Translations under genes and position numbers: made by a program
The notes under the pieces: model-generated
Database searches by the model: none
What the model was told of the DNA's origin: nothing
What the model saw: only the letters and a program-made list of their open reading frames with translations
Source of the DNA: Chionoecetes opilio
Taxonomy: Eukaryota; Arthropoda; Malacostraca; Decapoda; Majidae
Reading direction: 5' to 3'
DNA length: 64,000 nucleotides
NCBI GenBank assembly: GCA_016584305.1
Contig: JACEEZ010000170.1
Location: 530,001-594,000, forward strand
Shown here: positions 21,389 through 32,249 of the stretch, in pieces
Layout: every line of letters starts with the position of its first letter
Position numbering within the stretch: position 1 is the stretch's first letter

Positions 21389-21700
21389 ATATAGTACCTA
21401 GTAATGCAAGAGTAGGAACTTTTTTGTGTGTTAAGCCCGGAGGAGTAATTAGGCGTTTCGATCAACTATATTCTGTGAAGTATAGTTTCTGTGGGTAACT
21501 ATTAGAGCTGGGATGTGATTACTGTTCGAGTATAAAGAAACCCTGTTAACGAGTCGTTTATTATGTTAAGTCCCAGTTATCCTCATATATTCTCTAAATC
21601 TTTAATTTTTTTTCCCACTTATTGTGGGTGGTGGCAGCGTAATCGCCAGGTTTGTGGAGCCCTTCAAATTAACATCTAGCCATAAGGGGGGGGCGCTACA

Positions 21701-22290
21701 TATTAAATGACGAAGAGTTTAATAGAATATTAAGTTCATGCATATTTCTTCAGTCTCATAATGGCATTTATTTAGTGTATTTTACGGTTTTTATTTGATA
21801 ATATTATAGAACAAACATTTCCGAGGATAACAGTATACCTTTTATACATATATTTAGTAGGGGGAAATTACCATAAGCTGGCAAACACGGGCGGCAAGTG
21901 GAGTTTGTTGGTCCTCCAACTCGCTCCGACGGGCGGCATATGGCTTGAAGACGGCGGCATTTGGCTTGAAGACGCTAGATCGTGACGTCAGTGCAAGGCA
22001 CCTATATCAGAGAGCTTCACTGAGAGGTGTCACTCGGGCGATATAACATGGCGCGCCATTTTGATTTCATGGACGACAGCGATCCTAGCGGTTGGTGCAC
22101 GCACTGACAGTCGCCCGTGCAGATAGAGGGGGAATCGCTCCTCCTTTTTGTGATGATGGGGTGATAATGGATGGTGGGAGAGAGGGAAGAAAGGAGATAT
22201 GAGAGAAGGAAAGGAGGAATAAGGAGTAAGGAAGAAATTGGAGGGATGAAGAGAGTCAGAAGAGGAACTGACGAGGAAAGAAATAACTTG
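21701..22290. other. spacer with left arm of a dispersed inverted repeat
   Basis: 21992-22068 (GAGAGCTTCACTGAGAGGTG, TCACTCGGGCG, CATGGCGCGCCATTTT) is inverted at about 23806-23875. This suggests the two arms of one disrupted element around the MITE and satellite at 22.3-23.8 kb. TGACGTCA occurs at 21983. No gene is seen. Confidence 0.6.
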
Positions 22291-22920
22291 CAGAGCTGGG
22301 CGCGTTACCGCCGGACAGGTAGTGCATTACCGTCAATGCGTTACCGAAAAATCAGGGGTGCATTACCGTCAATGCGTTACCTATTTTAATTTCCTTAGAG
22401 CGGTCCACGTTACTGCGTTACTGCGTTACCGTTACCAAAATTGAAAGTGCATTACCAGCGTTACCAAAATTTTTACCAAGTTTTTTCCTTCGATCTTTTT
22501 CATTTTCACATACATTGTATACCACATTATTCTAAGCACTTTTGTATAGAAGAACGTTTCCCATAAAATTATTAGTTTTCGAGAAGAAAAAAAATAATAA
22601 TGTGTGTTCCCAGATATATAAGAGTCCCCCTTAAAATTCTTAACATCCCAACAAAGTGGTTTATGAATGAATACACGCGATACCTGCAGAACAGCAGAGC
22701 TCAACAATGCCGCGCAACAAATTCGGCGATTGTCGTCGTTTCTTAACTTTTGAAAATTACGATAACGCAAGTGGTAACGCTAATTTTTTTTGGTGCATTA
22801 CTGGTAGTGCATTACTTTGAAAATCTTTGCGTTACCGCGGTACTGCGTTACCGATTTGGTAAGTGCATTAGTAACGCAGTAACGCAGTAATGCAAGCGGT
22901 AACGCAAGTGCCCGGCTTTG
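22291..22920. mobile_element. hAT-like MITE with GCGTTACC subterminal repeats
   Basis: The left end CAGAGCTGGGCGCGTTACCG and the right end GCCCGGCTTTG are inverted (CARAGCYGGGC). Many GCGTTACC/GTGCATTACC motifs crowd both flanks in opposite orientation. Neighbouring GAAATAAC and GAAATAAG may be a target duplication, but they are offset by three bases on the left. No transposase is seen. Confidence 0.65.
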
Positions 22921-22954
22921 GAAATAAGGAATCAAAGAAGGGAGGGAATTCCTC

Positions 22955-23370
22955 CACTCACCCATTATCCATCACCACACACCCATTCACTCACCCATTG
23001 GGCCATTACCTATCACCCCCCACCCATTCACTCACCCATTACCCATCACCCCGCACCCCTTGTCTGGCACATTCACCTTTTTGGCATTAAATCAATCAAT
23101 CACCCATTACCCATCACCCCCCACCCATTACCCATCACCCCCCACCCATTACCCATCACCCCCACCCATTCACTCACCCATACCCATCACCACCCTCACC
23201 ATTCCCTCACCCACCACCACCATCACCCATCACCCATCACCCCCCACCCATTTACTCACCCATTCACTCACCCATTACCCATCACCCCCAACCCATTCAC
23301 TCACCCATTACCCATCACCCCCAATTAACCCATTCACTCACCCATTACCCATCACCACCCACCCATATTG
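22955..23370. repeat. CACCCATTACCCATCACCCC minisatellite
   Basis: Irregular tandem units of CACCCATT/ACCCATCACCCC/CATTCACTCACC. Proline- and histidine-rich frames are artefacts. Confidence 0.93.
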
Positions 23371-23507
23371 ACTTCAGCCAAAACAAAATGTGTGTGGGGG
23401 GGAGAGGGTATTGAGATTGGAGACAATTTATTGGAATGACGGGGCTTCGGTATGAAATACAAAAGGAACAAAAGGAGTAATAAAAAAAAATACATCCATC
23501 AATACCA

Positions 23508-23770
23508 CTTCAGTTCATTATTTTAACTTAAAATTAATACTACATATATTTGCGTCTTGGGGTATTGAAAAGGCACAACACCGTGCACAGTAATGATATA
23601 AGCATTTTGACACTTTTAAGCCCCCCCCAAATTTAGGGGAACTCCCAATTCTGGGAACCCTGTAACCACTTCAGTTCATTATTTTAACGTAATACTACAT
23701 ATATTTGCGTCTTAGGGTATTGAAAAGGCACAATACCGTGCACAGTAATGATATAAGCATTGTGAAACTT
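23508..23770. repeat. direct duplication, ~100-bp copies
   Basis: TTCAGTTCATTATTTTAAC through ATGATATAAGCATT occurs at 23508-23608 and 23672-23763 with few differences, separated by about 60 bp that include a C run. Confidence 0.9.
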
Positions 23771-23914
23771 GTGACGAATTGCACCATCCGCATAGCGGCG
23801 CCACCTGTTCAAAATCCAAAATGGCGCGGCTCGAGTGACACCTCTCTGTGAAGCTCTCTGCCTATATCATCAAGTATAGGCGTCCAGCCTCTGGCCCCTT
23901 TGCTTTTGGCTCAG

Positions 23915-24233
23915 GCGGGGTTCACACTACACGTATTTGCTGTCCGTGTCTACGTGGGCGTGGCAATCAGTGACGTCACAGTGACGTCGCCCCGCCACTC
24001 CCGCAGCCACGTAAAAGAATTGGGAGCTCCGAATAATGTCAGCTGAGATGCACGTCTCAAGGTCAGTGACGTCATCACTGCTCCAGCAATGTGGTGGTCG
24101 CGGGGAGCCTGTGTTCACATTACACCGGCAGGAAGTGACGTCACTGTGACGTACTATGAGTCACTGATGACAAGATGCACGTAGACTACGTCCAGCAAAA
24201 ACGTGAAGTGTGAACCGGGCCTTAGTTCTTGCG
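23915..24233. mobile_element. ~315-bp MITE rich in CRE palindromes
   Basis: The left end AGGCGGGGTTCACACTACACG is inverted at the right end as CGTGAAGTGTGAACCGGGCCT. Inside are TGACGTCA palindromes at 23971, 24067 and 24136 plus other TGACGT half-sites. No coding content. The superfamily is unassigned. Confidence 0.7.
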
Positions 24234-25071
24234 GCTGGAACGTGGCAGCGAGCTCAAAGTGCTTTTAAAATACCTAGTCTACAGACCTAAATTTAGTTCT
24301 GCAGGTAAAATAACAACAACAAGTACATGATATTATATGATGTATTATGCAGATTTATGATAACATATAGGACTATAGGCGTATTTTGTGACTACATTAC
24401 AAAGCAGAATTATACTTATTTAAGCTCCGCCCACTTATTTTCTACTCTTTTGCGTGCACAGAAAAGGGACCAGATACACTCTCTCGAGTAAAATTATACT
24501 TTTCTTGGGAAAAATATACTCTTGGGTGTGGGTGGTCCTTTCAAGAGCCTGGCCAATCAGATCGCGCGCATGAGAAAATCTTATCAGACCTCCTCCCGTA
24601 AATGTTTCTGTCTTCCTTTAATTAGAGAGAACTGCAACTCCAAAATGCCAGTGGTCGCTGGCAGTTTTAACTCACAATTTGGTGAAAAGTTGGTCAACTT
24701 GAAAGAAAAATATGGGCTTATTCCACTGCACTTAAAACACACAAGTATAATATTAAGAACGATTTTCTTCTATATGTATATTGTATAGAAGCCTGATTCT
24801 GTAAAACATTGTATATAACCAAATAACCAAGTAAGTTATAGTTGAGGAGGCGAGGTAAATGTTACTCTATGATATTATATAGTCAATAACGTATGTTTAG
24901 AAGTTATCTATACCTAGGCAGTCATATTTTCCTATTATTATTGCGTATAAATCAGATAAAAAGCCTGGAAGTGCAATGAGTCAAACGCGTGAAGTAGAAA
25001 TGTTTTGATTCAATCTCCCCGCCACAATCTCCCCCGCCCCACCCTCCCCCGCCGCGGCGTGTCGCCTCCAC

Positions 25072-27905
25072 AATGGGCCCCAAAACATAACTACGTCAGG
25101 GTTTTTGTTTACATCGGTGCATTGTGGGATAAGGCGGGGTCGCCGCGGGTGGACCTACGAAGGGAAAACTACGGCGATGGAGGAATTTAAGTTATTTTCG
25201 CGAATTGATATTCCGGTGCTATATTACTGTGCTCTGTTTCGGCTGAAAACACTATAGAAAACCTGAGGAAATGGCTGATGTGCAGAGGCTTCTAAACCAA
25301 GAAAACAGAGTCATAACAAGCCTCGTCAAAAGGTAAGTCAGCTGGTAGGTACGTAATGTGTCCCTACACTTGCTTACTTCTTAATGAGACTCTGCTGTGA
25401 CTGTTTTCCTGGTTTAGAAGCCTCTGCACATCAACCATCACCTCAGGTCTTCTCTATGTTGTCAGCGAGCACGGAAATATAGCACTTGGAATATCAATTT
25501 CCCCCAAACAACTCTAAATTTTTTCATCGTCGTAGTCTTCTCTTTGTATTTGTATACATATTCCCTGGTTATGATAGTATTAAAATACCTTATTAATTGA
25601 GTTCCTTTGTTGTCTTTTCTCATAATAAGTAGGGTATTATTCTAGTTTTTTGCCCATACTCCCCCCCCTCCCACAAAACAAGTTTGGGGGCCTGGGGGAA
25701 TGCGGGATTTTTAGCTGGGGTAAAAAATAGGCGTCGCAACCACATAGTTTTTGAGTTAGGGGTGTTGTAAAAACTGCCTAGATCAAGGGAAAATTCATTG
25801 GATTTCTTCTGAGTCCAGAAACGTGTGAACCTGACGATCCTCACAGAATGATGACCGAAGTGCCCGAGAACACCCCCAACCTCCCGCTAGGAGGTTAGGT
25901 TATATTTGGTTTTAGGTTAAGGTAGGTTATATTTGGTTAGGTTATATTTGGTTAGGTTATTTGGTTAGGTTAGGTTTAGTTAGTTTGGTTTTGGTTAGTT
26001 TGGTTAGGTTAACTTAGGTTATTTTTGGGTTAGGTTAGATTAGGTTAATTTTGGTTAGGCAAATTTCTCTAGATATAAGGTAATTACCCTAGATCTAGGG
26101 AATTTTACCCCCCCCATACACAACTCTTAATAATGTGTTTCCGACGCAAAATTTGTTCCCCACCCGAAAACCCCACATTCCCACAGGTCTCCAAACTTGT
26201 TTGGAAAACTTGGGAGAGTATGGGCAAACACTATAATTTTATATGTGGGGTTTAATATTTAATGGGGGGTTTTCGGGTGGGGAACAAATTTATGCTCGGA
26301 AACACATAATTTAAGAGTTTGTATGGGTGGTAAAATTTCCTGGGTCTAGGGTAATTACCTATATCTAGAGAAATTTGCCTAACCAAAATTAACCTAACCT
26401 AACCAATATAACCTAAGCTAACCTAACCAAATCTAATCAACCTAACCTAACAAATCTAACCTAACCAAATCTAACCTAACCTTCTAGCGGGGGGTTGGGG
26501 GTGTTCTCGACACTTCGGTCATCATTCTGTGAGGGGTCGTCAGGTTCACACTCTTTGGCCTCAGAAGAATCCAATGAATTTTTTCCCCTTTATCTAGGCA
26601 ATTTTTACAACACCCCTAACTCAAAAAATATTGGTTGCGACGCATATTTTGTACCCCAGCCAAAGAGCCCGCTTCCCCCAGGTCCCCCGCATTCCCCCCA
26701 GCAGGTCCCCAAGCTTGTTTTTGGGAGAGGGGGAGTATGGGCAAACGTGCACTAGAATAATACCGGGGAATTTTACCCCCCATACACAACTCTTAAATTT
26801 TGTGTTTTCCGACGCATAATTTGTTCCCCACCCGAAAACCCCGCAATTCCCACAGGTCCCCAAACTTGTTTGGGGAAGTGGGAAGTATGGGCAACACTAG
26901 AATTTTACCAAATTCCCTAGATCTAGGGTAATTACCTTATATCTAGAAAAAATTTGCCTAACCAAACTAAACTAACCTAACCTAACCAACCAAATATAAC
27001 CTAAGCTAACCTAACCAAATATAACCAAACCTAACCTAACCAAATATAACCTAACCTAACCTAACCAAATCTAACCTAGCCTCCCTACGGGAGGTTGGGG
27101 GGTTCTCGACACTTCGGTCATCATTCTGTGAGGATTTGTCAGGTTCACACGTTTCTGGACTCAGAAGAAATCCAATGAATTTTCCCTAGATCTAGGCAAT
27201 TTTTACAACACCCCCTAACTCGAAAACTATGTGGTTTTCGACGCATATTTTTTTACCCCAGCCAAAAATCCCGCATTCCCCCAGGTCCCCAAGCTTGTTT
27301 TGTGGGAGAGGGGGAGTATGGGCAAACACTAGAATAATACCCTACTTATTATGAGGAAAGACAACAAAATGAACTCAATTAATAACGTATTTTAATATTA
27401 TCAAACCATGAGATGTATACAAAAACCCACAAAGAGAAGACTACGACGAAAGAAAAAAATTCGAGTTGTTTTGGGCGAAATTGATATTCCAGGTGCTATA
27501 TTTCCGTGCTCGCTGACAACACAGAGAAGACCTGAGGTGATGGTTGATGTGCAGAGGCTTCTAAACCCGAAAACGTCACAGCAGAGTCTCATTAAGAAGT
27601 AAGCAAGTGGTAGGGACACGTTACGTCCTACCAGTTGCTTACCTTTTGACCCAGGCTCTGTTATACTCTTTTTCTTGGTTTAGAAGCCTCTGCACTCAGC
27701 CATTACCTCAGGTCTTCTCTATAGTGTTGTCAGCGAGAAGAGAGCACAGTAATATAGCACCTGGAATATCAATTTCGCGCAAATAACTCGAAAATTTTTC
27801 CATCGCCGTATTTTTCCCTTCGTAGGTCCACCCGCGGCGACCCCGCCTTATCCCCCCAATGCACCGATGTAAACCAAAACCCTGACGTAGTTTATGGGTG
27901 GGTCC
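25072..27905. repeat. 2.8 kb hierarchical palindrome (families B and C)
   Basis: The left outer arm (25075-25635) is inverted at 27345-27905: ATAAGGCGGGGTCGCCGCGG near 25130 against CCGCGGCGACCCCGCCTTAT near 27833. Each arm has its own hairpin, with GCAGAGGCTTCTAAACC and its complement 120-140 bp apart. The core holds four C modules in alternating orientation, with TTAGGTT/AACCTAA tracts and CTAGATATAAGGTAATTACC blocks. No transposase is seen. The copy at 3.06-4.4 kb has one outer arm, and the copy at 38.0-38.5 kb has only C modules. Confidence 0.88.
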
Positions 27906-28924
27906 TTATACCTACATTGTCGGGAGGAACAAACCGATTTTCGGCATTCTTTATTCTTTTGGTTTTTCCCAAAGGCATTGCTTATTGTATTTTGACAAGC
28001 GTTTGCCACGCAGCAGACTGTCCCTTTGAAAACAGTGTGAACATCGCCCAAATTTTACATGCCACAATATACCCTTAAAAAATATATTAAGCTTTGCTAC
28101 TCGAGGCGAGTAATTTGCATTAAATTGCTATTATAGAACTTTTCCCTCGTAATGTATTCATCCATATAATTAGTAGAACAACAGAAGAACTATATTTTTT
28201 TGTATTCAGATGCGGTGCATCAATGTTTATCGCGAAATTAATTTATGAAAAATATTAGTCGCGGAGCCAAAACACAGTAGACCAACCTTTGAGTTAAAAC
28301 TGCCAGCGACCACTGGCATTTCTCGAGTTTCAGATCATTGGAATTCTCATCCTATTCAACATTCATAACATGCGCACGACATGCAAAGGATACTGTATTT
28401 AATTAGGAGTAGGTTCAACATGTTGATCGGATATATACATCAACTCTTAAACAGGTAATAACTCACAAATATTAAAATTCTTCCGCGACATCTGTGAACA
28501 ATTTTTCCAATCCCCGCGAATCTTTCAATGCGTCCGAACCTTTGTTAAGACTTGTGGCACGCACGATAAAACTTGTAATTTGGCCATAATACACTAAAAT
28601 AATAAACAATCTCTTTAGTAATAGTTATAATTATTTAAAAAATGCAATGTAACTGGTACATTTGTCATAACTTACACAGGAATGTCACCCAAAAAATGTA
28701 CATAATGGATATACGAACACCTCCAGAGAGGCGAGGTGAGGTGTTGACAGCCTGGCCGCATATTTCCCATGCGTTCGCCGATTTCGGCAGCTGGCTGCCC
28801 TCTACGCATGGCTGTAGCTCCGAAACTAACCACAGGATTTTCTTGAAAATAACCTCATTGTGATTCCCACACAAAGTTATTCTCACATGTCGTCAATCTA
28901 ACCCTTACCTAACCTAACCTAACC

Positions 28925-29044
28925 ATCTGCACGGAGGCGGGTCTGATGGCGCTGAGGGAATTCGATCGACGGAAGAAGGTCACCAGCGAGGACTTCAAGA
29001 AATCCAAGGAGAACGTGTTGTACAGAATGACGTACAGAAGTTAA
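28925..29044 (+). pseudogene. PSMC1: fragment of 26S proteasome ATPase Rpt2 (last-exon-like)
   Basis: The frame reads [12 protein letters not shown], then FD, then [20 protein letters not shown], then MTYRS and TAA. From family knowledge, the Rpt2 C-terminus has [13 protein letters not shown] followed by [15 protein letters not shown] and ends with an LYL tail used for docking on the 20S core. Here two extra residues (FD) sit after LRE, and everything after YR is replaced, so the LYL tail is lost. The upstream side joins an AACCTAACC tract directly, with no splice acceptor visible. Codon use is GC-richer than the surroundings. AATAAA near 29085 is probably incidental. I read it as a captured or translocated exon fragment. 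It is the only conserved host-gene sequence I recognise. Confidence 0.8.
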
Positions 29045-29049
29045 GAAGG

Positions 29050-30390
29050 AGATAAAAGCATGACAAAAAGGATATTAGGAGAAGAATAAATGCTGGTAGT
29101 GTGAGAAGACGAACCCTTGTGTTAAATGGGAGGATATAGCAAGAGAGAGAGAGAAGGGGGTAAGGTGTGAATGAGGACAGGAAGATGTGAGAATGACGGG
29201 CATGGACAGGTGCAAATGGCATGGTTATTAAAATTAAATTGACTCTTTTAATGGAGACTTCTATCATGGTCACCCCTATTGAAGGATTTCCAAGGAACAG
29301 GCGACTAATAAAGCCAGTTCACATAAAACAGTGATACCAATATAACATCACAAACATATAATAATCTTATAACTCTCCATATGTGTTGTGAGAGCGAGGT
29401 CTGTCTGGCTCTCCCAGTGAATGTACGTACGATACATTTTCCTTCGGCTCCGTCTGTAGAAGCGCCTGGCAGCGCTACAATCGTATATTGTGATGGCAAG
29501 CAGGGGCGGAGCTTAAATAAGTATAATTATACTTCCAAGAGGACGCACAAAATACGCCTTTTGTTGTGATTGCACCTTTGTAAACTTGCACCACTACCTA
29601 GATCGATGTAATGGTGACTATGGTATGGAGTACAACGAAATACACATGAACTTTATTACACCTATTTTACTATATTACTCTATTTTTAGTCACCAACAAT
29701 TTTGTTGTTGTTCTCATTATTGTCATCATCAAGAAGGGCCATCATACAGTGAGTGATTACAGAGGATAATAGGACCCAATCTGGTGAATTTCGGTTCCCG
29801 TGCCGAGGACGTGGCACCGCCGCCTTGGTTTGTTTTTGTGTCAGACTGAGGTGAGGTTGGCGGGCGGGGCGAGGTTCCAACCTTACCTCGTCGTATTTGA
29901 GTGACATCATTACTAAATGGTGCTCAGGTACTCACATTTGACCTTATGGAAGAGGGCGTATCAGGCCTGTGTATCCCAGCAGCTCCAATCCTTCTGCTGA
30001 ATGAGCGACAGAGGCGGTGGCGATCGGAATATATTTGTCGCCGCGGCTACAGGTACGTGGGCCGTATCCCGGTTGTGACTTGTGACTGCCCAAGGGTTCC
30101 TCCACACATAGCAGGGTAATAATGGAGGAGAGTTTCGCGGTCTTTTTCAGAGACACCGACTAGTTTTTCCTGGCCTAAAACAGGTGCTTGTTCTAATGGA
30201 GATAGTTGTTTTTTTGCGCAAAACCATAGTTTTCGAGAAAAAAAAAAACCGCTTTTTCTAATCGAGATAGTTTTATTTTGCGCAAAAACCTTATTTTCGA
30301 AAAGAAAAGAAAAGAAAAAAATTCTCCATCAGAAAAAACAAAAAACATTTGCCGGGAAAAATTTGTCAGGGTCTTATAAGCTTTAATGAA
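29050..30390. other. unassigned sequence
   Basis: It contains the right TIR of region F (29503-29557) and an A-rich duplication near 30210-30330 (AGATAGTT...GCGCAAAACC twice). No supported gene is seen. Confidence 0.4.
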
Positions 30391-30399
30391 ACCTAACCT

Positions 30400-30592
30400 A
30401 AACTTACCGTATAGGTTTTAATGAAACTTAACCTAACCACAAAGTATACCTAACCTAACCTTAACCTAACCTAACCACAAAGTATACCTAACCTAAACCT
30501 AACAATACTAACCAACTCAACCACAAAGTATACCTAACCTAACCTAACCCACTAACCCTCAACCTAAACCTAACCACAAAGTATACCTAACC
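30400..30592. repeat. telomere-like satellite, ACAAAGTATACCTAACCTAACC unit
   Basis: Units of about 22 bp combine ACAAAGTATACC with AACCT pentamers. The same array resumes at 32056 after a hAT-like insertion. Confidence 0.9.
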
Positions 30593-30921
30593 CAGACATG
30601 GGCATGATTATGATTATTAATCCAAACAATCATAATCAAAGGCTGTGATTACATAATCATAATCAAATCATAATCAAAAGTTAAGCAACAGGTATAATCA
30701 TAATCAAATATGAAGCTGCAGCTTTAATCATAATCAAATCATAATCATATTTTTCTTCATAATAATCAATGATTAAAATGTGATTATTGTGATTATTTCA
30801 TTGTATTTTCCATGTAGCAATTCTATTTCTCCTAAATAAATTTGCCAATTTCATATAGTTTTTTGTTTATTTGTTTAGAGGATATACAGTTCCTCAGAGC
30901 CATAGTGATCTACCGCTGCAG

Positions 30922-31118
30922 GTTAGTGTTGGCCGAAGCCACCACCCCGGGAGGGGGGTCATAAACCCCCGGCTAAAACCTGGTACCCATTCACTGCTGG
31001 GTGGACAGGAGCTCGGGTTTTAAGAAAGACCACCCATCTGTCTTCGCTCCGCCCGGGGATCGAACCCGGGACTTCTCGGTTGAGAGCCGAGCGTGCTAAC
31101 CACTACACCACGGAGTGC
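30922..31118 (-). mobile_element. tRNA-derived SINE, family S1
   Basis: The minus strand begins ACTCCGTGGTGTAGTGGTTA (A box) and has GGGTTCGATCCCCGGGCGGA (B box). The anticodon arm CTCGG-CTCTCAA-CCGAG gives a CTC (Glu) anticodon. The body CCACCCAGCAGTGAATGG to TTCGGCCAACAC follows. It is a repeat, not a functional tRNA gene, because the acceptor stem does not close. Confidence 0.88.
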
Positions 31119-31189
31119 CTGTATGTTATGTTATATATATATGTTCCAGGTCCAAGCATGTTTGCAAAGCATGACACTAACTAAAGACA

Positions 31190-31262
31190 TTTTCTGCGGG
31201 GGAGCAAGAGAAATTTCGCTTGCAAGCGGTTACTTTTCTCTCGCTGTACCCCCGCAGAAAAC
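31190..31262. repeat. hairpin
   Basis: TTTTCTGCGGGGGAGCAAGAG is inverted as CTCTCGCTGTACCCCCGCAGAAAA around a short loop containing GCTTGCAAGC. Confidence 0.7.
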
Positions 31263-32055
31263 GTTCGACCATCGCTTGCTCCATGAGAGGGCTGAGATGT
31301 AAGCAAAACAAAGATCAAATTACTATTTTGAACCTCCAGATATTTTCACACTTGGACGCATCCTATACCGTTATAGTCAGAAAAGTGTGCAGATTCAGGA
31401 AGTGTACTTAGAAATTTAATGTGATCATAAGTAGCCGAGCAATGAGATGATGAAGCCAAACAAGTGGGAGAAAATGTTTATGCACTGTTTTACTTAACCC
31501 TTGTTTTCGAATACTTGTACTTACATTACAGTTATAAATGTATACTAATGCGATGCAAAATTTCCTCAGGAAGCTGATAGTAGTCTCAGTGTTTCTTAAT
31601 ATCCATTGGTATTGTAATTTGTATTGTATTGTAATTTTTTTATAACAATAGTTTGTAAGTGATTATATTATAAGTTTACAGTGTAGTTATTTATATTACT
31701 CAAATATAAAGAAGCAAAATGCACCAATTAGATGTGGTTTCCTGTAAGCTAGTGTCAATTGCAATAAAAAACACTGTTGACTAATGTATAACTGAACAAA
31801 AAAATGACCTTAATAATACATTACTGTGTACAAATAATCACAATAAAATGTGATTATAATCATAATCTAATCATAATCAAGCAATAGAAAAAATCTAATC
31901 ATAATCAAAAATACGTAAAGCGAAATAATCATAATCAAATCATAATCATAAAAAGGAAAAAACGAGTAATCATAATCTAATCATAATCAAAAAATTATTC
32001 CGGATGATAATCAAAATCAAATCATAATCATTTTTTATAATCATGCCCATGGCTG

Positions 32056-32240
32056 ACCTAACCTAACCACAAAGTATACCTAACCTAACCTAACCACAAA
32101 GTATACCTAACCTAACCTAACCACAAAGTATACCTAACCTAACCACAAAGTATACCTAACCTAACCTAACCACAAAGTATACCTAACCTAACCTAACCTA
32201 GCCTAACTTTAACCACAAAGTATACCTAACCTAACCTTAA
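32056..32240. repeat. telomere-like satellite, right half
   Basis: Continuation of the ACAAAGTATACCTAACC array, ending just before the Merlin coding region. Confidence 0.9.
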
Positions 32241-32249
32241 CACTCTTAC

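Larger units (their letters stand above)
15005..21700 (-). mobile_element. LTR-like repeat family A, copy 1, split by a 5.9 kb retrotransposon
   Basis: On the minus strand the segment reads TGTAGCGCCCCCCC from 21700 to CTCGCGTTACA at 15005, TG...CA like a solo LTR. 15005-15492 and 21389-21700 together align end to end with 34210-35098 in reverse. The middle is foreign. I could not match flanking target duplications. Confidence 0.75.
24378..29557. mobile_element. TIR-bounded region F around a large palindrome
   Basis: GGCGTATTTTGTG and, further in, AATTATACTTATTTAAGCTCCGCCC (24378-24432) recur inverted at 29503-29557. A second inverted pair lies inside: ATGCCAGTGGTCGCTGGCAG at 24643, complement at 28303-28322. 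The palindrome at 25072-27905 sits between them. No transposase is found. Either one old TIR element with later insertions or a chance arrangement of repeats would fit. Confidence 0.55.
30593..32055. mobile_element. hAT-like element, 1463 bp, TSD ACCTAACC
   Basis: The ends are CAGACATGGGCATGATTA and TAATCATGCCCATGGCTG. ACCTAACC lies at 30585-30592 and 32056-32063, though both lie in a repeat of that motif. Both subterminal regions are packed with ATAATCATAATCAAATCA units. A SINE is nested at 30922-31118. No transposase is seen. Confidence 0.8.

Noticed and set aside
22955..23370. CRISPR-like array
   Set aside because: Repeats are contiguous and irregular with no unique spacers, and the genome is eukaryotic.
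22918..23371. Pro/His/Ser-rich ORFs
   Set aside because: Minisatellite of CACCCATT units. Low-complexity translation only.
28642..28886. Overlapping 73-codon ORFs on both strands
   Set aside because: Mutually antisense, no recognised domain, inside region F.
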